A stretch of DNA of 64,000 nt from Atopsyche davidsoni (Eukaryota > Arthropoda > Insecta > Trichoptera > Hydrobiosidae), in the NCBI GenBank assembly GCA_022113835.1, contig JAILWY010000001.1, forward strand, positions 9,424,001 to 9,488,000, in the 5' to 3' direction. A program made the translations under genes and the position numbers. Positions 37,921 through 48,475 of the stretch are shown in pieces. How positions within the stretch are numbered: the stretch's first letter is position 1; every line of letters begins with the position of its first letter. Under the pieces are notes generated by a model. The model had not been told where the DNA came from, made no database searches, and was given only the letters and a program-made list of their open reading frames with translations.

Positions 37921-40900
37921 TACACGAATATAAAAATACCGTGCCTCTCCGTTAGACGAAAATATATTATTTATAGCAAATTATAAGCGGTACGACTTGG
38001 GACATAAAACTTTAATGCAACAGGTCGTAGAGTCGCTCCGGTTCATATACTTTTCCGATAAAAATCCTTTAAGATGAATTTTAAAAATTCATAAGAACGA
38101 GACTGAATAAAATATTATTTTGCCACCAATAGTACCATATATATTTTAAAAGTTCACTTTATCAAAGAAATCCAGTTATAATCTATGAATACATTTCAAT
38201 TTCCCCAATCAATCATTTATATTTTCATACAGCTACCATAGAAACATTTTTGTATAGAATTATATATAAGCGAAAATCATTTATCTAAAAACTGATAATC
38301 ATCACTTTGGATGGATATTAAACTATGCAACTTTTCACTTTAAAAATTTAGCCAAAATTCATATGAAGTTTTGCTGAAACTATATGCCATGTATAAAATA
38401 TAATAGCGTAACTTCTTCTTACAAGAAACTGAATACTCACTCAAACAATATTATAATAAGACTCTGAACTCACTTTATATTCAAGTTTAAGTAAACCACA
38501 TTTTAAGCTAGTTTTAGTGTTCCGTGTGATCAAAGGATTGTGATGAAATATTATTATGTATGCGATGTTTTAGATACCTTCTTTCAAAGACCATATTCTG
38601 TGAGCTACACGCTTGACACCTACTCGTAGAAAATATAACCATTTAATACAGTCGGACCACTATCTCTTGCAAAATATTCTATTTTCTGCAATATTGCAAA
38701 ATAAACATAAACCATTTGTTACATTACTCAATATTGATACTTTGGTGTCTAATTATTATGTGTGCTTTATATTAAAAACTCCCAAGGAGTATTATATGTT
38801 CAACTTAGATTGTTGAACGATTTCACTAAAAAATATTTTTTCAGTACATTCCGAACAATCGTTTTCACAATATTTGAACTGGGGGTGTTTTTTTCTAATA
38901 AGCATTGCACCACAACTGCATGCAATTACCTAATGACGCCACTGTGTTCTAGTTTCGTGTCCGTATTTTAAAAACTTCGTTAATTACTATTTATATTTTC
39001 TCTTTTACGAGAAAAGTTGCGCGCCGCTGTTGTTTTTTTTTCAGCCCCACAATGATACTTTTTAGTGTGATTAAACTCAGGATACCTAATATTTCTCACC
39101 CTAAAGTTTTCAGGACAGGCAAAGTTTTCTTGTTTACCATATTTGTTATAAAATATTCATTTACGATTAACATTTCCGTCTGGTCTGATTCAAATATTTA
39201 TCTCAAAAGTTGGGATATTATTAGGTTTTACTACCTATCATAAAATGTTAAATACATTTACAAAAAAAAGATTCTACTATTTTGTGTATTTTCACTTCCT
39301 TTTATAAACAAAGCTGGAAGTATATATAAAGCCTCTGAAAATATTCCAGCGGCACAATACACAGCATTCAATAAAGCCAAATCTACCCGGCGAGAAAATT
39401 ATTTAAGTTTTGTAAGCATTGCAAGTTGCTAAACGTTTGATTTATTGGAGTACCAGGCTTGTTGTCTAACCTGGTTTTTCACCTCTATAAAATATTATTA
39501 CAATAAGTTTATCAAATATATAATTTGATTAATAACTAAAAAATATATTTTCTATAAAATAAATTCAAGTTCTTTTTTTACGAATATCCAGCTTTTAGTA
39601 ACATGTGATTTAAACATCAAAATCTATTTGCTATTTGAATTTACGAAGGTCTATCCTAAAGTCGAGCATAAGCTTAATAAACCCAATCACATAAAAAATT
39701 CCCTTTAATAATTTTATCCCTCGTAGTTGGCGCTGTATTCAAATCGATTTTTACTATTAAATTTTAAATGTTCATAAATTATTGAAAACCCTTCGATTCA
39801 AAACCCGTTTACTTAAGAATTAGTGGTAGAGAAATATATTATTATACGTAGTCTCAGTCTTATTGATTTTGCTATAACGCAGGTTTCCAGACAATAGATA
39901 ACGTATGTAAGTTCCATTAGGATAATTTGGAAAGTTTCGCGATTCAATTATCGGCCGATCCCTCTTATCACGTGACCCTCACCTTGGCTCGGCTTTGAAA
40001 TGGGTGCATTTTGCCAGGTGACCAGCTTTCTGATATAAATTATATTTTATATTTCCTCTACAAATCAAATCCACATCTATTACACAACAATTTCAAATAG
40101 CATGCATAAACATTTGGGTTTAATTTTTTTACTATTCATAATTAGTTTGAATAATATGAGTACATTAAACGTAAGGGCACTTTGACACTTGCCATTAAAA
40201 CATTCAAATCTGTATATATCAAAACTGTAGTTTGCAATTATGCCCGTCTTTTACCCGACTCCTCGGTGGCTAGTTCCATTTCGGGTGGTCGCAGGGTGAC
40301 ATCAGCATATTGAACGAGCGCGTGCGGACCTACTTCTGAAGTTCCGTAGCCGCCTAACTATCGCCAGGACCGAATTGGGGACGAAATTAGCCAATAATGC
40401 CATAATCTGCAAGATATAGAGATGAAACTTCGTACTGATTTATATAACACGTATTTACTACCATATATCTGGAAACACCTGCACTCTAGCGGAGCACGAG
40501 CTGTCCCTATATATTTACCAGTGATGAAAGATTAATATAAAAAAAAAATATTTAAAATAAAAGTTTCTAGCTGTGCCAAAATTTTCAATTCCGTTTGAAA
40601 ATGTCAACCAAGCATGTAATCAAAACTAGTCGCGTATTTACTGAAAGTTGTGGAATGGAAACAATCCGTCTAAGCAACGTTTTCGTGGAATTCTTGACTT
40701 GTTTGGCTACATAGCAAGAAAACCTAATACAACCCAATATGTTTCGCAAATCCATGGGATATCACTGACAGGCTGAAACATCGTGGTTAAAAATATAAGT
40801 GGATTTTTCTGTCTGATATACTAAGGGAAAGTGAAAAGCAAAACGAGAATTTGAGAATTCGAACTGACACTAATTAAGCACCATTTCTCAGATATACTAG

Positions 40901-42480
40901 TAACTTATTTCGAAACTTTCTTTCATATTTTTAACTAGTGTAAAAGCATATCCAAAAATCATTTTAAAAAGTTTGTAAGTAATATTAAAATTATTATGGA
41001 TTTTAAATATTTATGTTGTGTTTATCTCTTTATTGCAAGTTTGTTATAATGTTTGCTATGCACCACATTACCATTATGTTATTCAACTTCAACCAATGTT
41101 ATAAAGGCGCATGAATCTTGATTTATTACTTGTAGGGTTATACAATTGAAAATATTAGATCAAGACCAAATATTTCAAGCACTTAGTTTGTAGCCTCATT
41201 CTATGTACAGATTACAAACACAATCCATAATACACTCAATTAAATTTTTAAATTACAAAATTTATTGTTATAGAAAACACGTAAATGACCACAAAAAATC
41301 TTTATGAAATAAAAAAAAAAAACATTATTTTGAAACGTAATGTTTTTTTTAAAAACATTACGTTATTATTTTGATGAAAAATAAATCCCAAACAAGATTA
41401 CAAGCCTATGGAATTATTAATAAAAATACAAATTTTAAAGACGCAAAGTAACTGTGGCTTTGATAAATACCCCTTGTGGAAGAATAGCAGTACTGGCAAC
41501 ACAGAGTTATGTGCCAAGAACTGGCGCAGATTTATTTCATCCCTCCACGCGGGGGTGACGGGTGATACACTCTGCTCTGCTACTCTGTGCCACTCGGGGG
41601 CATGCATACTGCATAAACCGAGGGATCAGCAAATATTTCGTTGTTAGCCGACGAGCCATACAAAGAAGTCGCCAACCCTCCTCAATTATTCACATCATAC
41701 AAGTGAAACACGTAGTTCTTTCTTGAATCATATTTTAGATACGGTTTTGCAATGCATGCCAATGCGTATTTTATATTCGTTTTTTTTTTTGCTTATGCGG
41801 CAAAGGCGAGCGCAGCACGTTCAGAGTGCGGTCTGCTAAAATCCATTTAACGGTAAACTTCCATTACTTGGTATTTTATTTGATGCACTCTCTTTTACCT
41901 CACGATAGTATGGCACACACCTTTTCCAAAAAGTTGCTGTGGTGGAACATGAAATTTGATAAATATCACTTCCGCCGATGAGGTCACGATATTCGGTAAC
42001 TTTTTACACTTTGCTTGTATCGGGCTATATATTCTTAATGCTAAATGAATTTAAAAGATTGATTGTTTAAAACCAAGGTTTTTACGTCATAAATGATATT
42101 TTGAAATACTTTGTACTCATTAATGTAATCAGTCACTTATAAGTTTAGTAAAATAGTGACGTATGTGAAAGAAATATTATCAGAAAAAAACTCATCATTA
42201 GCAAAATTATCGAGTTCAATTCTAAAAACCTACGATTGAAATATTTTAAATTCTCAAACCTGAAGGAAATGTTTCATCATGAGACTGAAATAATGACATC
42301 ATTTTTAATGATGTCATTAATTCAGCTTTTTATCCATATCAGAATTTACGGGCTAAAAATCGAGCCACCGGGGACTTGCCTACATATAAAGCTAATTGAA
42401 TCTATATATTATGAGAGACAAAAAAATCACAAAAGTAAGCATATATTGTTTTTTAATATGACCTGCTTTACCGACATGTA
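37921..42480. other. Non-coding, with an island at 40240-40520
   Basis: AT-rich overall. The patch at 40240-40520 is richer in G+C, contains TTAGCCAATAATGCCATAAT (40388-40407), and is a candidate regulatory element. A small hairpin AACGTAATGTTTTT / AAAAACATTACGTT (41334-41347 and 41351-41364) has perfect 14-bp arms. A GC-rich stretch at 41500-41620 is open on both strands without recognisable coding. Confidence 0.35.
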
Positions 42481-42650
42481 TATTTTTTGATAAATATTTT
42501 ATGCGTGTATATTAAATTGCATCAACCCGGAGGAATTCAACAAGTACGTATAGTTAATATTATTTCTAACACGGCAGTAGTTTGTCGGCTGTTAGTGTTT
42601 GTCTTCGGTAAATTATTTAATATCACAACTTCGTTATTGTGCTTGCAAAC

Positions 42651-42911
42651 ATGGCGATGCTGCTACCCGCGGAACTTGCGGGGAAACTTCCCATCGCAGC
42701 GACATCTGCTTTCCTGGCAGCGGATCCGGAAAATAATATCACAGGAATTTTTGATGAAAGCACGAGTGCTGTTCTCGGCTTCAGGAGCCTTCCAGAACCT
42801 TGCGGAATATTTCAGATTGTTCCGCGCGGGGCTTTGATTGTTTCCCAACCACGTGAATACGTCATTAATGTACAGGGCTCCGAATACCGTCTTCACGTTC
42901 GCGAGTATTAA
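42651..42911 (+). CDS. Hypothetical small protein (86 aa), uncertain
   Basis: An ATG in a strong animal start context (GCAAACATGGCG) opens 86 codons ending in TAA. The interior is far more GC-rich than the surroundings and uses a mixed third-position pattern. It starts MAMLLPAELAGKLPIAATSA and has no signal peptide, transmembrane segment or domain I recognise. Against it: overlapping frames on both strands are also open here, as expected for any short GC-rich island, and no splice or polyadenylation signals were tied to it. It could equally be a GC-rich regulatory element or an exon of an unseen gene. Confidence 0.25.
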   Translation: MAMLLPAELAGKLPIAATSAFLAADPENNITGIFDESTSAVLGFRSLPEPCGIFQIVPRGALIVSQPREYVINVQGSEYRLHVREY

Positions 42912-44879
42912 AAAACTTTTGTTCGATATTGAAGGAAATTTAGCATAGTAATAGCCCCGAAGGCCCATTACACCGGGAAAAGCGGTGTGAGTGAAATATC
43001 AAAACACATACAAGAAGTTGTAGGATAAGTTACGTATGAACTGACAATCCAACCTTCATCGTAGGCACTTTGAGGCTGTGGAGATATTGTGAGACATTAA
43101 ACACATCTATTTAAATAAAAAAAATAAAACACGAAATCAATTTACTATCAGAAATATTGTTCAAAAACTTATTTAACTATAGTATTTATATATTCATGCG
43201 CAGCTTTTCATGTTTATTTATTGATTGGTTATGAAATAAAAAATATTTTCTGGGTAAATTTTAAAATGACCTGACAATCAAATTATTATTTTGTACTGAT
43301 TTTTTTTTCAATACTTATTCACGGTCGAAGAACATCAGTTAAATACTATTTTACAAATACTGTGACATCCCAATACTTATAACATAACTAATTCTGATTC
43401 TCAAATGTTACGATTCTTAGAGGATAGGAAGGTCACTTGCGGTTGCCACCCAAACTCAAATCAACCAATCGAGAAATCCATAGCATCCCACTCAATAAGG
43501 ATTTAAATCCGCAGGCGAGGATTTGAGCTACGTATTTGTTAATATTCTTCGGGAAATGTCAGATCTGTATGACGAAGGAAATACCCTTCAGGGGAGTATC
43601 CTGTCTCAAAGTCCAATTACTATATTCAGAAGCATTATTGCCTTATAAAACTCAGTACTTCCAGCAAGTTAATTTTCCCCAAGTATAAGGGACATATCAG
43701 AGAGAGACGGATAAACAATAACCTTTTTGAATAAACTATTTACATAAATATATTTACCATCAAAATTTTTACCTGTTTATACGAAAGTTATCAAAATCGG
43801 ACTTTTGCAATTATGCAATGATTTTTTTCTGTACATTTAATAAAATCATTTAATTTACATTTTCTAAATATTTGCATGCATTCAAAGATTAAGTATTTGT
43901 GCATCGACACCATTTACGCTTTTTCTGTTCACCTTTTTCGTATACAAATCGAAATAAAAATAGTGTAGCACGTGTAGGCTTACGTCTGGAAGTACATTCC
44001 ATCCATTTTATTTCTGGAAAACTATCCAAACAAAACCACACAAAATACAGGAGGACTATTGCTTAAAGGGAAATCTCCGAGCGCATTTGCTTTATATTAT
44101 TCACCAAAGTATTTTCCAGCTTTTCAATTTCATTCGCGTTTTACCGAAAATTCGATCCCGGAAATAAGATTTATGCTTCTATATTAAGCGCATGAATCCA
44201 TATTTTTTGTTCACATATAGACTGCGCATATGAAGTGATTTTATATTTAGTTTTATGATGGAAATGTTTTTATGTCAGGAATTTTTTTATCTCAAAGAGT
44301 AAAGATTGAAATACAGAGTGTCGATCTTAAATATTTTCAATCCACTATGATTTTTTTTCATTCATTTTTAGATCTCACGTATCAGAATACTGTGTAAATG
44401 TTTATTTAATATAAGTTTAGGTATGTTTTTATTTATTTTGTTTTCGTTTGAAAATTCAGTTAAGCGAGGTTCAATTTGACATTTCACATATTATTTGTAT
44501 CAAATTATTGTTCACAATAACATTTCATTATGTTGAAATACTTGTAAGAAATTCTCATATCCGCCTCGCTTTTTGATTAAAATACCGTTGTATGTTTTAT
44601 TTCATTTTAATTTGTATTTATTTATGTATATTATTTAAAAGAATTTGGTTTAATATAGCTTTTAATGCGAGGTTTACAAAAATTCTAGAAAAATATAACA
44701 GTTTAAAACAGACGAAGAATTTAATAAAATTTGATGTCATGTTGTTTGAAATGTAACATGTTATGCTTTAAAATAATCCGATATACCAAATAGCTGATAT
44801 GAAATTAGATTAAATTGTAAGTTTATATATTTAAATATTATTTATTATTAATTTTACTAAGTTGCTCTGCTCAAGCATG
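42912..44879. other. AT-rich non-coding DNA
   Basis: No supported ORF, repeat or RNA gene. A moderately GC-richer stretch lies around 43420-43640. Confidence 0.5.
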
Positions 44880-45330
44880 ATAATTAACGATTACGTTCGT
44901 CACACACGTGCACGATGCGAGTACAACCAGCCGCCAACCGGCTCCCGGAAATAAGATTAAAGAAAAATAACGTATGCAATAATAACCACAAGCAATTAGT
45001 GACACATGCCAGGAATGCAGAAGTATAAAAAGATCATCGGTCTAGTAAATAAATTTATTCAAGAGGGAGAGGGCACGAACTCCGCGTCCCGCTCCCTCCA
45101 ATAATGGCCGGGGCTGGAGTACTAATGGCGCTCATTTGGGAGCGTAATTTGCACAGCTCTGGTCTGCAAATGGCCTATAAAGCAATGGACCAGAATATAT
45201 CCCCGAACGCTTTAGACTCGAGAGCATCGAATAAATCACATACTGCAGTGCACATACACTGTGTCCAATACCCGTACAATTTACCTCCACCCGGACTAAA
45301 ATTTTGCTTCCGGTTTATTTTCAGATTAGT
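44880..45330. promoter_or_regulatory. Large GC-rich island, candidate enhancer or promoter
   Basis: About 450 bp that stands out from AT-rich flanks. It contains ACACACGTGCACG, AACCACAAGCAATTAG (Runt-type plus homeodomain words, near 44984), and two ATGGC-core (Pho/YY1-like) words at 45101-45110 and 45121-45130. A frame that starts within ATAATGGCC is open for 89 codons but its translation has no recognisable domain, and the opposite strand is open too. Confidence 0.3.
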
Positions 45331-45378
45331 ACTGGTCGAAATTAACTGGTTAAAAAAAATCCAAGACATTTGATAAAC

Positions 45379-45476
45379 ATTAGTTGTTAGGGCTATGCTT
45401 GCAATACTGTATGTGGCTGTACTCTAGTCCTGGCAGGTTGTGGGGGTTACAGGGTTTGGTTTAGGTGGAATGTGCT
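45379..45476 (+). repeat. Dispersed repeat family B, copy 2
   Basis: Aligns with the copies at 8.0 and 46.9 kb through TAGTTGTTAGGGCTATGCTT, GCAATACTGTATGTGGCTG and GGCAGGTTGTGGGGGTTAC, then diverges. Confidence 0.65.
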
Positions 45477-46399
45477 CCTAGGCTTTAGCGGATTGGTCTG
45501 ACGTTTCGGCTCCCGTACTGAAGACATTTCGAGGAATTAAATATAATTAATATTCAATTTAATAACTAACTTACTGCTACTATTGCCAATCTCCAAATAT
45601 TGCCTTACCATATATTTATTTTGTTAAAATTTATAAAATAGTAATATTCTCCCATAACATTTTGCCTACTCCCTAGTAGGAAATTCTCTACCCCCTGGTA
45701 GAGAATTTAATCTACCAATTAATAAACATAAAAAAATGTTATTTAATGGCCATATAAAACACTTCTACACGTTATGTATTAAAACATAATATTTTTTAGA
45801 AGTTGATAGATTTTTATACTAAGTACAGATTTAATAAATCGACCATAAGTCGGTTAAGTCAGCTTCACTTTCCAGAGTTGATATGTTTTATTAAGGTAAT
45901 AAATAGGAAAAAATTAAATATGTTTATTTTCTCCGTACACTTTATCTGATTGTCTGGGAAATGAAATGATGCTACAAAGGGTGATTCTACTAGATCGGAG
46001 TCAGCTTGAGTTTCTGACTGTTAAGCATTCGTGTTTTTTATATAGCGCATACCAATGTATTGAATACCAACAGGTTTTTTTTTTAATACACTTGATTGTA
46101 TGTTAATAGCAATATATATAAATATTAATCTTTGTTATCTAATTTAATCTTATTTATCTAATCTTATTTAAATTTTCGTGTAAAAAATAAATACAAATAA
46201 CAGTGGTTGCATACATATACAAAACAAAACGCTTTAGATAAATAAAAAAAAAACTATTTTCTGGGATAACTTGTTATGCCAAATATTTTGATAAAGCAAG
46301 GGAGAAAAAATACGGAACAGTAAGCCTGTTTAGGGCTTATTACGCCTCTAGACAACTAACTCACCCTTGACGGTGGGAAAACATCAAAATATACAATCA

Positions 46400-47120
46400 C
46401 TATGTATTTATTTAACTTTTTCTTCAACTCATGGAATAAAGGGTTTTAAGAAATTCAATATTTTTGACAGAGTACTTGGTGGAATTCCATTTTAATATTT
46501 TTGAATAAAATACTTGAGTGATTTTCCACATTTTTGTTTTTATTAGTGACCGGTTTCGCCAACCTTTCACGTTGGCATTATCAAACAGAGTTTGCTCTGT
46601 TTGATAATGCCAACGTGAAAGGTTGGCGAAACCGGTCACTAATAAAAACAAAAATGTGGAAAATCACTCAAGTATTTTATTCAAAAATATTAAAGGGTTT
46701 TAACACATATTTTTCATTACAAAAACTCAATAACGAAAATAGAGAAGTCTATGCACGCTACCAGCCAAGCCACATGTTGCAACCCCCACAACCTGCGCCA
46801 GGAGCAGAATATAACTAATATTGTATTGCAAGTTCATCTTTAAATATTGTAAATTAGCACAATAGAAAATAAATAATTTTGAAGTTTATTTATTTCCTTT
46901 TGTGTTAATTTACAATAGTTGTTAGAGCTATGCTTGCAATACAGTGTGTGGCTGACCTCTGACCCCGGCGCAGGTTGTGGGGGTTGCAACACGTGGCTTG
47001 GCTGGTAGCATAGGAACATAGACTTCTATATTATCGTTATTGGGTTCTACGTAGAGAAAAATATGTGTAAAAACCCTTTTTTGCACAAGAAGAAAAATAA
47101 TTTAAATATATAAATAAGGA
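46400..47120. repeat. Old imperfect palindrome (family B inverted pair), about 0.45 kb before insertion
   Basis: The sequence 46703-46866 is the approximate reverse complement of about 46898-47068: AGAAGTCTATG, GCTACCAGCCAAGCCAC, GTTGCAACCCCCACAACCTG and ATTGTAAATTARCAC all recur inverted. The centre, near 46881, is itself AT-rich and self-complementary. The left arm continues across the foldback insertion: 46400-46448 pairs with 47072-47120. Each arm contains a family B unit, so the two inverted copies may be one long foldback element rather than two insertions. Confidence 0.8.
46449..46691. mobile_element. Foldback (palindromic) element, family A, with 11-bp target duplication
   Basis: Positions 46491-46590 and 46595-46694 are exact reverse complements over 100 bp with a 4-nt centre (TTTG). 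The segment is bracketed by AAAGGGTTTTA at 46438-46448 and 46692-46702. Deleting the segment plus one of these copies restores a continuous match to the opposite arm of the older palindrome, so the empty site can be inferred from the window itself. The left end carries 42 bp outside the arm (including GGTGGAATTCCATTTTAATA). There is no coding capacity; short ORFs in both arms encode the same meaningless peptide. Confidence 0.85.
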
Positions 47121-47392
47121 TTAATATTTAATAGACAGAACAATCTTAAAACTGAGTGAGTTTATATAATGCAAACATCATATTATTACAATGGACATAG
47201 GTATAGCACTCAACAATAATACACTTTACAGTTACTTGCAGTACTCGGAACTCATTTGGAAGACAGCTTAAATAGTAACACATCATTAAAAAATGGGACT
47301 AGCGGTCGGGCATTGTTTTTAGATTATCAATTTATTATTCTGCTCAAAACTGTCTTGTGTGTCATCACAACGGCAAACCCGCAGAGGGACAC
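47120..47392. other. Upstream flank of the sorting nexin gene
   Basis: AT-rich until about 47340, where G+C and CpG rise abruptly towards the minisatellite. No ORF. Confidence 0.4.
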
Positions 47393-47640
47393 CCGCGGGT
47401 GCGACAGAGACAGAGCTATCGGGTGGGCGACTGAGACAGAACTAGCGGGCGGGCGACAGAGACAGAGCTAGCGGGCGGGCGACAGAGACAGAGCTAGCGG
47501 GCGGGCGACAAGCGCCTCCGGCGACGCGGGCGGAAGGCTAGCAAGTATCTGTCAATCGGATGGCTGCGTAGTCCGCCTCGTCGGACGAATCTTAGTTTTC
47601 CATCATATTATATCGGTAGGCATAAATATTGTCGTTAATT
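47340..47640 (+). promoter_or_regulatory. Probable promoter and first-exon region of the sorting nexin gene
   Basis: The only CpG-rich stretch in the 2 kb before the CDS, ending 0.85 kb upstream of the splice acceptor at 48457. It contains repeated GGGCGGG words, no TATA box, and pyrimidine-flanked candidate start sites around 47590. A possible donor (CG|GTAGGC near 47616) is weak. Role inferred from composition and position. Confidence 0.4.
47393..47511 (+). repeat. 26-bp GC-rich minisatellite
   Basis: The word CGACAGAGACAGAGCTAGCG begins units at 47402, 47428, 47454 and 47480, with a partial unit at 47506: an exact 26-bp period, the last two full units nearly identical. Each unit contains GGGCGGG-type GC boxes and a GCTAGC palindrome. 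Confidence 0.9.
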
Positions 47641-48440
47641 GTAAACGCGAAATACTCCTATGCTATAGTTTTTAATAGTGAAATTCGGATTGTGCAAAAT
47701 ATTACTGATAACAACGACGATTTGATATGTGAGGTTATGTTCGTGTAGTGCTGACTTATCGGTTGATGTATTTTTTCCTGACGTCATAAATACGAGTGGT
47801 CATTGTATATTGAGGAATTAATTTAGTGTTATTAAAAGTATATTTGTTTAAATATATTGCAACCTTTATATTGAGCGATGTATCATTTGTTTTTTTTGTC
47901 AGTCATTAACCTGCGTTTTGTGCATACTCATTATTCGTCTGTGACTAAACTTTTCTCGTTTCTTATCAATTGAGCTCTAGACGGTTGATTAAATTAACTC
48001 GTTAATCCTTAATCATACCCTTTTTCAAACAAGATACGTGGAGTGAGTCGATATGAAGGAAATTTTAGTCAAGCTTTCAATGTAAATGTCAAAAACGTGG
48101 AACTATTTTGTTGTTGTTTTATTGCCTATTATTTGTGTGCGAAGCTAATTATTTTCACTTCAGATCACTCAACTTATCAAATGCGATATTGTTTTAAAAT
48201 CTAATTTCGATTCTTACCAAAACAAACACACTATGATTAATATCAATTTGTCACCCTTGACTCATACAAGCGTACCTACTTGCTAATAAAAACATTGGGA
48301 TTTGTCTGCCAATTATTCAATTGTATGTATTGATGCACCATTTTTTGTTCTACTATAAACTTTTAAATGCTTAAAAATTGTGCTCGATAGATTCTAACTT
48401 CATATTTCAATATAATGTTGATAAAAGCTGTGAGTGCATT

Positions 48441-48457
48441 AGTTGTTTTCATTTTAG
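48441..48457 (+). other. 3' splice site before the sorting nexin coding exon
   Basis: AGTTGTTTTCATTTTAG is a good pyrimidine-rich acceptor 18 bp before the start ATG. The TAG is also an in-frame stop, so coding cannot continue from further upstream without splicing. It implies at least one non-coding 5' exon. Confidence 0.6.
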
Positions 48458-48475
48458 GTGCCATCAGAAGCAGAA

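Noticed and set aside
41334..41364. 14-bp hairpin near 41.3 kb as a transposon or terminator
   Set aside because: It is AT-rich with T/A runs; the symmetry does not extend outward and there is no flanking duplication.
46424..46818. Two ORFs on opposite strands encoding the same peptide (MFLLVTGFANLSRWHYQTE)
   Set aside because: They are the two arms of the perfect palindrome read outward; the peptide is not a protein family and ends in unrelated flank.
47256..47511. 71-codon ORF through the 26-bp array
   Set aside because: Its open frame is caused by the minisatellite, and its start lies in AT-rich upstream sequence without homology.
47393..47511. CRISPR-like array
   Set aside because: Direct tandem units without spacers in animal-type sequence; an ordinary minisatellite.
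48458..48475. GTG at the 5' end of the sorting nexin ORF as the start codon
   Set aside because: It falls on the splice junction right after an in-frame TAG; the ATG at 48476 begins the SH3 domain as in the family.
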